A DNA stretch of 64,000 nucleotides from Anthostomella pinea (taxonomy: Eukaryota; Ascomycota; Sordariomycetes; Xylariales; Xylariaceae): contig CAUWAG010000008.1 of NCBI GenBank assembly GCA_963556695.1, positions 248,001 through 312,000 of the forward strand, written 5' to 3'. Of the stretch, positions 10,983-21,462 are shown piece after piece (position 1 is the first letter of the stretch; the number at the start of each line of letters is the position of its first letter). Made by a program: the position numbers and the translations under genes. The notes beneath the pieces are model-generated. The model had not been told where the DNA came from, made no database searches, and was given only the letters and a program-made list of their open reading frames with translations.

Positions 10983-11184
10983 TGTTGGAACAGGCTTGAA
11001 CGATCAATCATAATATTCGAGTATGGGGTCAAGGTCATGATGTTGCTGATGGTTGGATTGGGAAGTCTAGCTGGACCTGCAGGTTTGTCTAAGTGACCTC
11101 ACAATCCGGTGTCTAATCTCTTATCTAATCATACATCTGGGTTCTGTATGGATGGTTTGACTGTGGAATCACACGGATCCAACA
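10983..11184 (-). mobile_element. LTR-like repeat family A, copy 3 (202 bp, inverted)
   Basis: The reverse complement of copies 1 and 2: read on the plus strand it begins TGTTGGAACAGGC and ends CGGATCCAACA. No target duplication is visible (ATACG left, CTTTC right). Its right end is exactly where normal gene-bearing sequence resumes, so this boundary may be a recombination or deletion joint. Confidence 0.8.
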
Positions 11185-11325
11185 CTTTCCGCCAATATTT
11201 GTCTCTAGGTATAGATTTGATTTCTTCACCAGCTCGAAACAAAGAGAGCTCTCAAGTTGATCTAATTCCATAGGGATCGCATATGTCCCATGTGAGATCT
11301 GAATGCGACAGTAAGAGCTACGGCC

Positions 11326-14300
11326 TCACGATGCGTACGTAAAGTTGGAGCCCCTGCAAGCGAGCCAAAAGTCCCGCACCACCTGGTTGGTGGCTCTTGC
11401 GCCTCGAAGACTAAGTCCAGAAAAAGTCAGTAAATCGTATGTGAGCACGGCGGAGTATCAATCATACCTCATCACTTTCTTCAGGAACAGGGCTTTCTCC
11501 CCGGTCGAGACCTTGTCACTGGGAAAAGCAGGGTCGTTTAGAGCCGCTTCCAGCCACTTCTGAGCGTGCACATGTTGCACAACCAGCTTCTTCAATGGGT
11601 CGCTGAGTTTGTCCAACTCGCTGCGTGATGCTCTCCCTCCGATGTTCTGCACCAAGCATTGACATAGCTGGGGCCCCAGATGGGACATCGCGATATTGAG
11701 CGTGGCCTGAGTATTCTGGTCGTCTGACTTGGCAGTGATGAACGTTGTCTATAAACTCGTGAGTTGAAGTTCCGTTGCTTGGCTACAGCAGAACGAACGT
11801 ACCCAGAACTCGGTTGCTGCTGCCTTAGGGAGTGGCTCGCTCCCATTGAGAAGTTTGATAGCAAAGAGGAAGACGAACTCGAGCATGTCGGAAGCCTGAG
11901 ACATGAGGATCTCTGGGTGTCTTGCCAAAACTCTCTGGGCAAATTCAATGCCATATTGCGATAGTTCAGGGTCGCTCTCGGGTTCTGGTGTGCCATTAGT
12001 CAAAGCCTGGCGCAGTGATCGAGAAGACGCCAATGCGATCCAGCCAAGGGTCTGCTTATCGGACACTTGAAAGCATTCCTCCTTGCTACTTTAGCCTACT
12101 TACCGGGGAGTTGGTGCAAAAGGTTGAAAACCCAAGGCAAGAGCTGTCCGAGAGTTGGTGCAATATGCTGCTTGTACCTCCCTGCGTTCAAAGAACTCAC
12201 AAATGCACTGGCTGTGTTGACAACTGTAGCGACACGATTGTTCCAACTGCTGGTGATCAGCCCGGTCACCATTAGCGGTGGGAATACGAATGGCCCTGGT
12301 TCTGTTTCGGAGAGACCGGCGCGCAAGACAGCACAGATGACATCTACGACTTCACTGTTACCTGAGAACAGGTCTTTTAGGCGCATCAAGATGCCCTGCC
12401 AACCGTCAGCTTTGGGTACTCAAATCGAAGTAATCAAACAGTAAAGGCAACTTTGGTCGATTTGCTCACCATTATATCCACGTGGACCTGTTCGAGGTCT
12501 GTATTCCTAGCTGTTTGGATATCATCGTCCCCAGCATCCAGGTCCACGGGGGCTTGTAGTCCCTTTGCGATGCTCGCGAGACAACGAAGGGCGCGAATAG
12601 CTAACTGCAAGGATGTGTCATCTGCTAGTACTGGTGCTGTTGGGCGCTGAGAGACGTCGAAGGCTCGGGAAACCATCTGTGTTTGTTAGTGGTCCATCGC
12701 AGCGGTAAGGAGAAGAGATGCTGCTTCGTAGCCATTGTACTCACTGGGTCATCAGGATTGATCAGGGCACCAGCCTCGGAGGACTTCAGCCGCAGACTAT
12801 TATCCACATCCACACCGACCAAGATCAGCAATCTTCGGATAGCATTTGATTTACTGGCTCCATCTGGAATCGTCTGTATGATAGAGGCGATGGCACCAAC
12901 GACTCTTTCCTCGGCTAGAGAGTCAAATTCAGGATTACTCCGTAGGGAATCGTACTGCTCGAGGAAGGCGCCAACCTCAGAAGTCAATAAGGACCGGCAG
13001 GAAGAGCATAGGGTGTTGATCGACTTGGAGGAAGGGAGTGCTAGATGCCGATGACCCACGGCGCTGAAGAGTAAGTTCAAAGCGGCTGGCAGGAAGTCGG
13101 CATGTCGCACGAAGTAATCAGAATAACGTTCAATGAGGTACAGACATGTTTGCCTCGCTCGCATGGGCACGACATCCTGCCCCTGACGCAGCAGGTCGAA
13201 CAATGCAGAGCCAAACACTTTCGTGAGTGCATCATCGTAAGAGGTACCTTCTGACGCACAGTCGGATAGGGCGCCTAGGCAGAAACAAGCAGCTTCGAGT
13301 TCTGTCCAAGCCGACTTGGCTAGAGCCTGCAGCACCAGATCTACGAAGAGCGAGATCAAGGGCATCCCTGAAATAGTATAAACGGACTGCAAGAAGTCTG
13401 CCACATCTTTCCGCGCGTCGCCGAAGCCAGCTTTCTCCGTGGAGTCCCAAGAGTTATATACACTCAGCGGTGGATACTGTATCTTCTGCCAGCTGTACGA
13501 GACAACTTGCATCACCTGTGACAAGGGCGGCTTGCCCCAAGGAAGGTTTTCGGTTGACTTGGAAAAGAGTGTGTCCACCAGGTTCTCGACGAATGCTGCC
13601 CAGAACTCCAGGGCTGGAACGAAGATCTTGTCATCGGCGGCGGGGTGCCCTTGTGCGGTCAAGAGTCCAGCCAAGCCAGCAAGAAAGCTTTGAGCTCTTG
13701 CATCGGTTGCGTCCATCATCTCGACCACTTGGGCATCGCCAAACGCCAACATGAATAATCCGAATTGAACAGAGTCAAACTCGAAATCACCCCCTACAAG
13801 ATCATGATATCGTTGCTGGGCCCACGGGCTCTCAAAGAGAGCATAGAGGGAGTCGTAATGATCACGTGTAAAGAACTGCTGCCAATTTCCCAGGGTATCA
13901 GTGAGGAGCTCGACCGTAATCTCATATAAGTTATCCACAAGAAGGCAGCGTATCGTAGGTTGCACCAGTGCTTGGAGGTTCTGGATCAGAGGCTGCTTGA
14001 GAGTACGCTGGGCGTACACGAACCACGCCTGCAAGCAGTGGATTGCCTCCTTTTGGCTCTGTATACTCGTAGCGCCACCCACAGGCTTGAGAGCACTAGC
14101 CATTAAGGAGGCCACATCGTCGGCGTTGCCCAGAACGTGCTCGTGAAGACCAATGTGCTTGGTGGATTTTGTGTCAACCTTTTCTGTCTCTTCGGCTAGA
14201 GCGGCAGCAAACCAGCTGGCAGCAAGAAATTTCCGGGGTTCCAATGCCTGGACCAGGTGCTCGATGGGAGCAACGTCCCTAACGTCGTCGACCGGCACAC

Positions 14301-14773
14301 TTGCGTTAAGATCCAGGCAGTGGATGATGTGGCGCACGCATTTCACCCAGGTGTGGGAGTAGTGAATAAAGTATGTGACGAGGGCAGAGCAGAGCTTCCT
14401 GACAACAACAGGACCCGAGCCGTCTTGGAGGGAGTTGATGAGCCAGGTGATTAAGGTCTGTAGCACAGATCTGGCATCATCATCGGGGAGTCTGCAAACA
14501 GAGGTTAGCACGTTGGCGTGAATGGGAGACGATGTTGGATACCTACCTTTCCGTGTTCAGCTTTACGATGATGGTCAAGGCTCCGAAGAACTTTATGTTG
14601 TCGCCAGGACGGGCAAGCAAGCCCTGGGCAAGCTGCCATCCTTGCGGTGACCTCTGCAGGCGCTGAAGGACGTCTTGAATATGAGTTATCCTGTCGGCAG
14701 GGTTCGGCTTGTACAGCTCATGGATTAACTGCTCAACCTCGGGCAGACTTGTAGGAACCTGTATGTTTTCCAT
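11326..14773 (-). CDS. Importin-beta family karyopherin, importin-13/KAP122-like
   Basis: Seven exons on the minus strand: 14773-14547, 14491-12745, 12676-12470, 12395-12104, 12065-11803, 11748-11468 and 11410-11326. All have GT donors and AG acceptors, and the phases close to 1033 aa. The N-terminus (VEQLIHELYKPNPADR, SPQGWQLAQGLL, IKFFGALTIIVKLNTE) matches the importin-13/transportin-3 branch. The second part (VVRKLCSALVTYFIHY) and the tail (RGARATNQVVRDFWLACRG) fit fungal homologues, which are HEAT-repeat solenoids of about 950-1050 residues. The role is RanGTP-dependent nuclear transport of protein cargo. It is transcribed divergently from the aminopeptidase gene. Choice of the KAP122 rather than MTR10 subfamily is less certain than karyopherin itself. 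Confidence 0.85.
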
Positions 14774-15640
14774 GTTTGTGCTGATTCGCTGGCGGGTGCA
14801 TCATCCATTTCCGATGTCGCGAAGCGGAAGGTGATTCGGATCGCTGTTGGCCTCGGGCTAGGGCTAGGGATGCGTAAAGTAGACCACCATCACCAGGTTT
14901 GCTGCAGTGAATGGAATGGGGAATGGAAACAACAGGTCGCAGCGATGAGTTCAACGCGATGTCTTGGCAGGACAACGGAAACAAGGAGCAATTTGGTCAA
15001 CAATCAATGGCACAGCAATCAAACGGCGGGAAGGTGAGCATCGTATATAAACACATCGGGTGGGCTGAGTTCAATGTTCACGTCCATCCCACCAGCCCAC
15101 ATGCACCCACGCCGTTTTCGATTTTGATGGCGGGGCAGAGGGTCATTGTAGCCGGGTACTGCGGGCTCTATCAGCCAGCCGCGAAATAAACACCGATATT
15201 TGCTACGGCTGTCGGTAGTTGGAGCTGGACTACGACTTACAGACGTTAGAGAATCCACCCTAGAATACCTGAGCTCGATGCCCACTGGGCAGCTTCCCCT
15301 TCTGCTTTCGACACCTGCAGCTACACACTCACAGGAACCTCCTCACCTCGCTTGCTCGCCTGCCCTCACTTCAGTCTTCGGGAACTACCTCCTTAATGGG
15401 CGCCTTGTCATCGAAGTTGATGACATCCTCCTGCTCGTGATTGGACTGTCCACCGTGCACTGTCCACTGCTTCGAACCTGCTCGTCACTCCTGCAGCCTA
15501 CGTGCGTACCTAGGTCCCTGACCACGCAACCCATCGGGCACTGAGTTGTGGTTGACATCTCCTGGGCTAAAGTGCGGTCGCCATATGTGCAGCGTGCCTA
15601 CCCTACCCAACATATTTAAATACAAAGTGCCAGCGGCCGA
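14774..15640. other. Divergent promoter region, karyopherin / aminopeptidase P
   Basis: 867 bp between two divergent start codons, with only short unrelated frames. No clear regulatory motif is recognised. Confidence 0.5.
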
Positions 15641-17846
15641 ATGCGCATCTTCTTTTCCTTCGCCGCATTGCCTGCGACTCCCCGAGTGGCATTTGCATCT
15701 ACCCTCTACCGGACCAGCCTCGGCCCTCGATCGAACACCACCCAATTCGCCCCGAAACCCAAGTCACCGTCAACTATCCGTTTCCAAACCACCACGCCGT
15801 CTATCGATATGGAGAAGGTCAACACGACTGCTCGCTTGTCCGAGCTTCGGAAGCACATGGGCCAACACAAAGTCGATGTATACAGTAGGCTAGCCAATAT
15901 ATTCTGTCTCTCGAGTTCCCTGGCCTTGACAGCTGACTATCATGCTGTCAAGTCGTTCCGTCTGAAGACAGTCACTCGTCTGAGTACATCGCCCCTTGTG
16001 ATGCTCGCCGTGCCTTTATTTCCGGCTTTGATGGCTCTGCCGGCTGCGCTGTCATCACCCTTGACAAAGCTGCCTTGGCCACAGACGGCCGCTACTTCAA
16101 CCAAGCCTCTAAACAGCTCGACGAGAACTGGCTGTTGCTGAAGCAGGGACTCCAGGATGTCCCTACGTGGCAGGAGTGGTCTGCCGAGCAATCTGAAGGC
16201 GGCAAAGTCGTGGCTGTCGATCCCACCCTATTGACGAGCGGCACCGCTAAGAAGCTGTCCGAAAAGATCAAGAAGAGCGGTGGTAAGGAGCTTGCGCCAG
16301 TCTCGGAAAACCTGGTCGACTTGGTCTGGGGCTCGGAGAAACCGCCGCATCCCAGTGAACCAGTCATCGTCCTCAGCGGCAAATTCGCAGGCAGGGACGT
16401 GAAATCCAAACTCGCCGACCTCCGCAAGGAGCTAGAGAAGAAGAAATCGCTTGGATTCGTCGTCTCTATGCTTGACGAGATCGCCTGGCTCTTCAACCTG
16501 CGAGGAAACGATATTCCTTACAACCCAGTCTTCTTCTCATACGCTATTATCACCCCTGAAGAGGCTATACTCTACGTCGACTCGTCGAAACTGAGTACCG
16601 AATGTCAGAAGTATCTCGCCGACAATAGTGTTTCTATCAAGACGTATAAAGACATATTTAATGATGCCACTGCTCTTGGCAGGACAGCGAAAGCCAGCAA
16701 GCCGGAGTCTAGCAACGGCGAGAAATTTATGATCTCTAACAAGGCATCTTGGGCTCTCAAGCGGGCTCTTGGCGGCGAAGACATGGTTGAAGAAATGAGG
16801 AGCCCACTGGGAGATGCGAAGGCGGTCAAAAACGAGACCGAATTAGACGGCATGAGAGCCTGTCACGTGAGAGACGGTGCCGCTCTGATTGAGTACTTTG
16901 CCTGGCTTGAGTACCAGCTGATAGCGAAAGGGGCCCAGGTCGATGAAGTCGAGGGCGCCGACAAGCTTGAAGCTTGCCGTGCGAAACAAAAGGACTTCGT
17001 CGGCCTCTCCTTCCCTACCATCTCGTCGACTGGAGCCAAGTAAGTTCCCTTGACTACCTATGTTACTCTTGTCTCCTCAAAGCAACTGCTGATAACGCCG
17101 CCCCAGTGCGGCTGTCATCCACTATCAACCAGAAAGAGGAAACTGCTCAACGATCGACCCGAAAGCTGTTTATCTGTGCGACTCTGGAGCGCAATACCTG
17201 GATGGTACCACTGATACCACTCGAACGCTGCACTTTACCCAACCTACGGACGCTGAAATACAAGCCTACACTCTCGTCCTGAAGGGCAATATCGCATTGG
17301 ACATGGCTGTCTTTCCTAAAGGGACAACCGGCTTTGCACTAGACGGTCTAGCTCGCCAGTTCTTATGGGTAAGTGTGTTTCAAATTTTGCCCTCGCATCA
17401 TGGCTAATGCCCAGGCTCAGAAAGAAGGGCTTGATTACCGTCACGGCACCGGCCACGGCGTGGGATCGTACCTGAACGTCCATGAAGGCCCCATCGGCAT
17501 TGGTACTAGGGTTCAGTTCTCGGAGGTGGCTCTATCACCTGGCAATGTCATCTCCAACGAGCCGGGCTTCTACGAAGACGGCTCGTACGGCATCCGTATC
17601 GAGAACATCGTTATGGTCAAGGAAGTGCAGACGAAGCACAAGTTTGGCGACAAGCCATACCTCGGCTTCGAGCATGTCACCATGGTGCCGTACTGCCGCA
17701 AGCTGATTGACGTCAACCTTTTGACAGACGACGAGAAGAGGTGGCTCAACAACTACAACGCCGACATCTTGGAGAAAACCAGGGTCTACTTCGAGGACGA
17801 CAGGTTGACGATGGCTTGGCTCGAGCGCGAGACCCGGATTTTCTAG
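15641..17846 (+). CDS. ampp: Xaa-Pro aminopeptidase P (M24B metallopeptidase)
   Basis: Four exons: 15641-15884, 15953-17039, 17107-17368 and 17421-17846, giving 672 aa. The enzyme removes N-terminal residues preceding proline and uses two Mn ions. Creatinase-like N-domains come first (SSEYIA, then [20 protein letters not shown] and DGRYFNQA). The M24 domain carries all five metal ligands: two Asp in DGTTDTTRT (codons 17201 and 17213), His in [16 protein letters not shown] (17454), Glu in [13 protein letters not shown] (17559) and Glu in [10 protein letters not shown] (17601). The first ATG gives a basic Ser/Thr-rich extension of 56 residues resembling a mitochondrial presequence. An internal ATG at 15809 ([14 protein letters not shown]) would give the cytosolic form, so dual targeting by alternative starts is plausible. 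Confidence 0.95.
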
Positions 17847-17955
17847 GTGAACAACTTGATGCACAACGTTGGGATTTACATACAGCCCCCGAAGCGAATG
17901 TCAAAACGCCTACGGACCATGTAGTGTACCTATTTATTTACTGCTGCATGCATGT

Positions 17956-18647
17956 CTAGAATTGCATAAACGCCGACATGGCAAAGAACATTCCGAATGA
18001 CAGCTTGAATGCCGGATCCTTCTCCAAAGCGGCCAGTACGCGTGGATTTCCTAGCCGCTGCTTCAACCTCAGTTGCTGGACTATGTTGATGCCGTATCGC
18101 GACGCCACCTAATTAGAAATATCCATCAGACACCACTTGCCAACACTATTGAGGGACGATGCCTCAGCTTACCTGAACCACCACAACGGAAAGACCCAAT
18201 AGAAGCACCAGCGTCCGCGAGAACACGCTCACAAGTAGTCCTGCTGCGAAACCTGCAGGCCACACACACTCGTCAGCACTCACCCACCCAGCCAGAGCTC
18301 CATAAACAAAACCCGCCTGCCCCCAAAACCATGCTCCCAACCCAACGAAACGAAGAAATAACAAGAAGAAATTCAAAATACAACATACCAGTAATACTAC
18401 CCCCCGAAAGCTGCCTCATCAGCTCCGCGCTTAAAACCCCCTTCTCCGCATCCCGCTGCCCCTTTGCACCCAGAGAGTCCGTCGAGCTGAACGACGCGGC
18501 GTGCAATACGGTTCGAGAGTCGAACCGCAGCTTCGAGTTGCGCGAGAGCATCATGCCCGTGCCGAGCGAGAGGCCCAGGCCGGCGCCTAGGGCGTGGTGG
18601 GAATGGCGCGCGCCGGCGAGGGCGCGGGGGAGGAGGCGGGTGGTCAT
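17956..18647 (-). CDS. FUN14-family mitochondrial outer-membrane protein
   Basis: Three exons: 18647-18389, 18252-18173 and 18108-17956, giving 163 aa. An N-terminal basic stretch (TTRLLPRALAGARH) is followed by GAGLGLSLGTG. Then come the FUN14 core (GGSITGFAAGLLVSVFSRTL, a hydrophobic LLLGLSVVVVQ, ASRYGINIVQQL) and a final hydrophobic helix near the C-terminus (LSFGMFFAMSAFMQF). FUN14/FUNDC1 proteins are small multi-TM mitochondrial proteins linked to mitophagy in animals; their fungal role is less defined. It converges with the aminopeptidase gene, with stop codons 110 bp apart. Confidence 0.85.
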
Positions 18648-19779
18648 TGTGTGTTTTGGTTTGGATTGTAGGTAAGTGTGGGTTGTCGTGCTTGAGGTTA
18701 AGAGGCTTAGAAGCTTTGTTGTGAGTATCTTATTTTGGTGGTGAGGTTTGAAGCTCGGAGCTCGAGGCCGGGATGATGGATCCGCCTGACGTCACTGTAT
18801 TACAGCGGTGCGGGTGCGCTGACTAACGGGCGGCTCCAGTGTCAGCGCGTTGGGACGCTCACCAGGAACTTTGACTTCCACCACGTTGGGTTCTAGAGGC
18901 TCCGTATGGAGCAATGTGAGGCATCCGAGGATGTTTCAGGCACCCAGGCAGTCAAGTCAGTCAGGCAGCTTGATGACACTGCACTTTACTTATATTTTGG
19001 TATTTTTTCATGCCTAATCCATTCTATACACTTGTGTTTTGCCGGTCGATACAACTTGGCTTTCTACTCGTGCTCGACTGCATTGGTTTAACACCCTATG
19101 CGATTCAATCGTCATGCCATGGTGTTATGGGAACCTGCGACTACTTTATCACATTGCAGTCTTCTAGGATCGCTTCTCTGCTTTTACGAAAAACGAGCTC
19201 GATCATTGGCAGCTGGAATGCTGTCGGGCACGACACCGGTAGGATTGCTCGGTCCTCCTGACGAATGGCGAAGAACAGAGCATGGCACTTGTGTCTGTTA
19301 AGGGACACATGTCGATTCATGTGGACGATAGGTTGCTCAGTGGCATTGAATGCAACAAGGGTATATTTCTGGAGAGAATTAAAGCCCCAGCTCGAACGAA
19401 CTCGGCACACCTTTCTCGTCAAGTGTGACCAATACTCAACTTTCAAGCCCTTTATATCCGACGGTTCAGCTTGCTCACATGCAACGATTTCCCCAACGCC
19501 AGGCTGAGCCCCTTTCCTTCCTTCCAAATGCGAGAAAAACGCAACAGTGTAACTCCATCCGTGTTGCTGACTGACGTGGTGGTCTTCAGGTGATATGAAG
19601 GTCCAGCCACGGTCGTCGCAGACAATGTATTATATAGCGAATTGCCAGGAGACCGAGCTCACAAAGCCAGAGCGCAAAACTCGTTGATTCCCAAGCTCAC
19701 GGCTCTTGACGAAGACCACCAGACAAGATGCGATAACATCTGACTGGCAGCCCAGACCAGTATCCGTCGCCTGGCTCGC
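18648..19779. other. Intergenic between FUN14 gene and CENP-A gene
   Basis: About 1.1 kb with no domain-bearing frame. It includes the FUN14 promoter and the downstream region of the CENP-A gene. A 128-codon minus-strand open frame at 19141-19527 has no recognisable content. Confidence 0.5.
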
Positions 19780-20361
19780 TTAGCCAATACCGCCCCAGAC
19801 GCCGCGGATGCGTCTGGCGAGCTGGATGTCCTGCTGCATGATGGTGACTCGTTTCGCGTGTATGGCGCACAGATTCGTGTCCTCAAACAGGTGGACAAGG
19901 AAGGCCTCGGCGGCCTCCTGCAGGGCCATGATAGCCTGCGACTGCCACCGCATGCCCTCGTTGATCGGGCGCACGTCGAGTGCAATCTCGCGAACCTACA
20001 TTCGCCAACCCTGGTTAGCCACCTGCGCGAACGTATTTTGCAGTGTCTGCAGCAGGGGAAGTTGGAATGGGTAAGCTCACCAGTCTGGAGAAGGGTAGTT
20101 TCCGCAGCAGAAGGTCTGTGCTATTTTGCATTCTTCGGATCTCCCGTAGAGCGACGGTGCCGGGTCGGTATCTTCTCCTGCGCGGGTACGGGATGGGGTC
20201 GCCAGCTATGGTGCGCGTCGAGTCAGTCAATGCGATTCCAAGTATAGAGAGCGTTCTGTATGGGCCAGGAACAAAAACGTACGCATTACTCTTCCAGCAC
20301 CACCAGCACCACCAGCACCTCCCCGTCCGCGGCCTCTTCCACGTCCGCGGCCCGACATCAT
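19780..20361 (-). CDS. cenH3: Centromeric histone H3 variant (CENP-A / CenH3)
   Basis: Three exons: 20361-20283, 20205-20081 and 19995-19780, giving 139 aa. The histone fold reads [88 protein letters not shown]. It differs from canonical H3 as CENP-A does: a longer loop 1 (RPINEGMRW), Trp in place of Phe before QSQA, Cys in TNLCAI, and the C-terminal extension VWGGIG. It replaces H3 in centromeric nucleosomes and specifies kinetochore position. The N-terminal tail is short, about 38 residues, with RG repeats then Gly/Ala triplets. A second in-frame ATG immediately follows the first. The first intron uses a GTACGT donor; this splice is inferred from phase and homology. Confidence 0.93.
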
Positions 20362-21462
20362 GCTTCGGTTGATGCGACGAGCGGAGAGGCCAGTATGTGT
20401 TGAAGACGAGACTCGAACGGGCGAACTGGTTCAAGAAGTCAATGCGACAGTGCGACGAGGGAGAACAATTAATTGCCAAGTGACAGCGCCGAACAAGGAA
20501 GGGGGTATCTCGATGAATTGGGTGCGAAGGAAGATTGGATCCGGGTTGTTGCGACGGGAGGAAAGGCGGAGACTCGCGAAAAGAGAATGGATTATTCTCT
20601 TGACAAAGTGACTGGGCGAAGCATTTCTGAAAGAAAAGTAAGAAAGGAACAACGAGGGCGAAGACGGATGCGTGAAAGAAAACCCCTATCAAGGGCAATG
20701 TGGAAGGGCGCAAAAGTGCAGAAATGCAAGTGGCTGGTACATCGTCGCAATTGAACTCGGACGCGTGCAATGGTTACAGCGCTAGCACCCGCCCCGCGAC
20801 GCGCCCGCCCAGCCATTTCAATTAAAACCCCTGTCGCTTTTCAGCCCCCATCCCCCCCTTGCTGCTAACAAAGTCCCCTTAGGTAGACAGCAAACCCCGT
20901 CAGGATGCAACCATGAAACCGCCTCATGATTCAGGAAGTATGTCGATAATAGCGACCTTGAGTCTTGTATGTAGGTATTCGAATGCGTATTAAAGTATCA
21001 CCAGTCATGTCGCAGTATCGGTTGAGCAGGATTTTGGAAATATGTCTATTGTGACCACCTAAATAACTCGTACGATCATGTCTTCCCGTCGACACCCATT
21101 CAATCAACAATGCACATCGCAAATCCTCAACACTACCGTTGCCTCGAGGACGCCGAGGTCTTGTTCCTATCAATGCGCCGTCCGACTATATGAATGACTT
21201 CCCATCCGTTGAGCTCCGTTATCTCATTAGTTAAAAAGTCTATACCAGAATCGACGGCCCCCGTTTGGCACCAACCTGAAGCAAACAAGTATTATACAGC
21301 AATGTAGTCGAAAGGATCAAGGGTTAAGGGTTCTCGACCGCTCGGCTCGCCGTCACTGCTCACTCACGATGTACGTGAGCCCGAGGCAACCTGCTGGGGC
21401 ACCGTCTCTACATAGGGAACGCAAGCAGATTTTTCTCCAAGCTGCAAGCACTCTCCTTCCCC
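20362..21462. other. Intergenic upstream of CENP-A, downstream of GMT
   Basis: No gene is recognised. 20470-20720 is purine-rich on the plus strand (AAGGAGG, GAAAAGAG runs), probably part of the CENP-A 5' leader or promoter as a pyrimidine tract on its coding strand. Confidence 0.45.

Larger units (their letters stand above)
5561..11184. repeat. AT-rich repeat island, RIP-like, with embedded mobile-element remnants
   Basis: Base composition falls to an obviously very high A+T content dominated by TTTAAA, TATA and ATTA strings with no coding potential, broken by sharp islands of normal composition. The islands are a pogo-like transposon (7102-8960) and short TG...CA inserts at 5641-5877, 6261-6510, 6724-6925, 9322-9523, 9808-10010, 10546-10746 and 10983-11184. 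Such AT blocks in filamentous ascomycetes are usually repeats mutated by repeat-induced point mutation (C to T); that reading is an inference here. The right edge coincides with the last insert at 11184. Confidence 0.8.

Noticed and set aside
5561..11184. Centromere, suggested by AT-rich DNA lying about 9 kb from the CENP-A gene
   Set aside because: The CENP-A gene location has no bearing on centromere position, and a 5.6-kb AT island with solo LTR-like inserts is more simply a RIP-mutated repeat cluster.
19141..19527. 128-codon minus-strand frame between FUN14 and CENP-A genes
   Set aside because: No motif or splice partner; probably the 3' flank of CENP-A.
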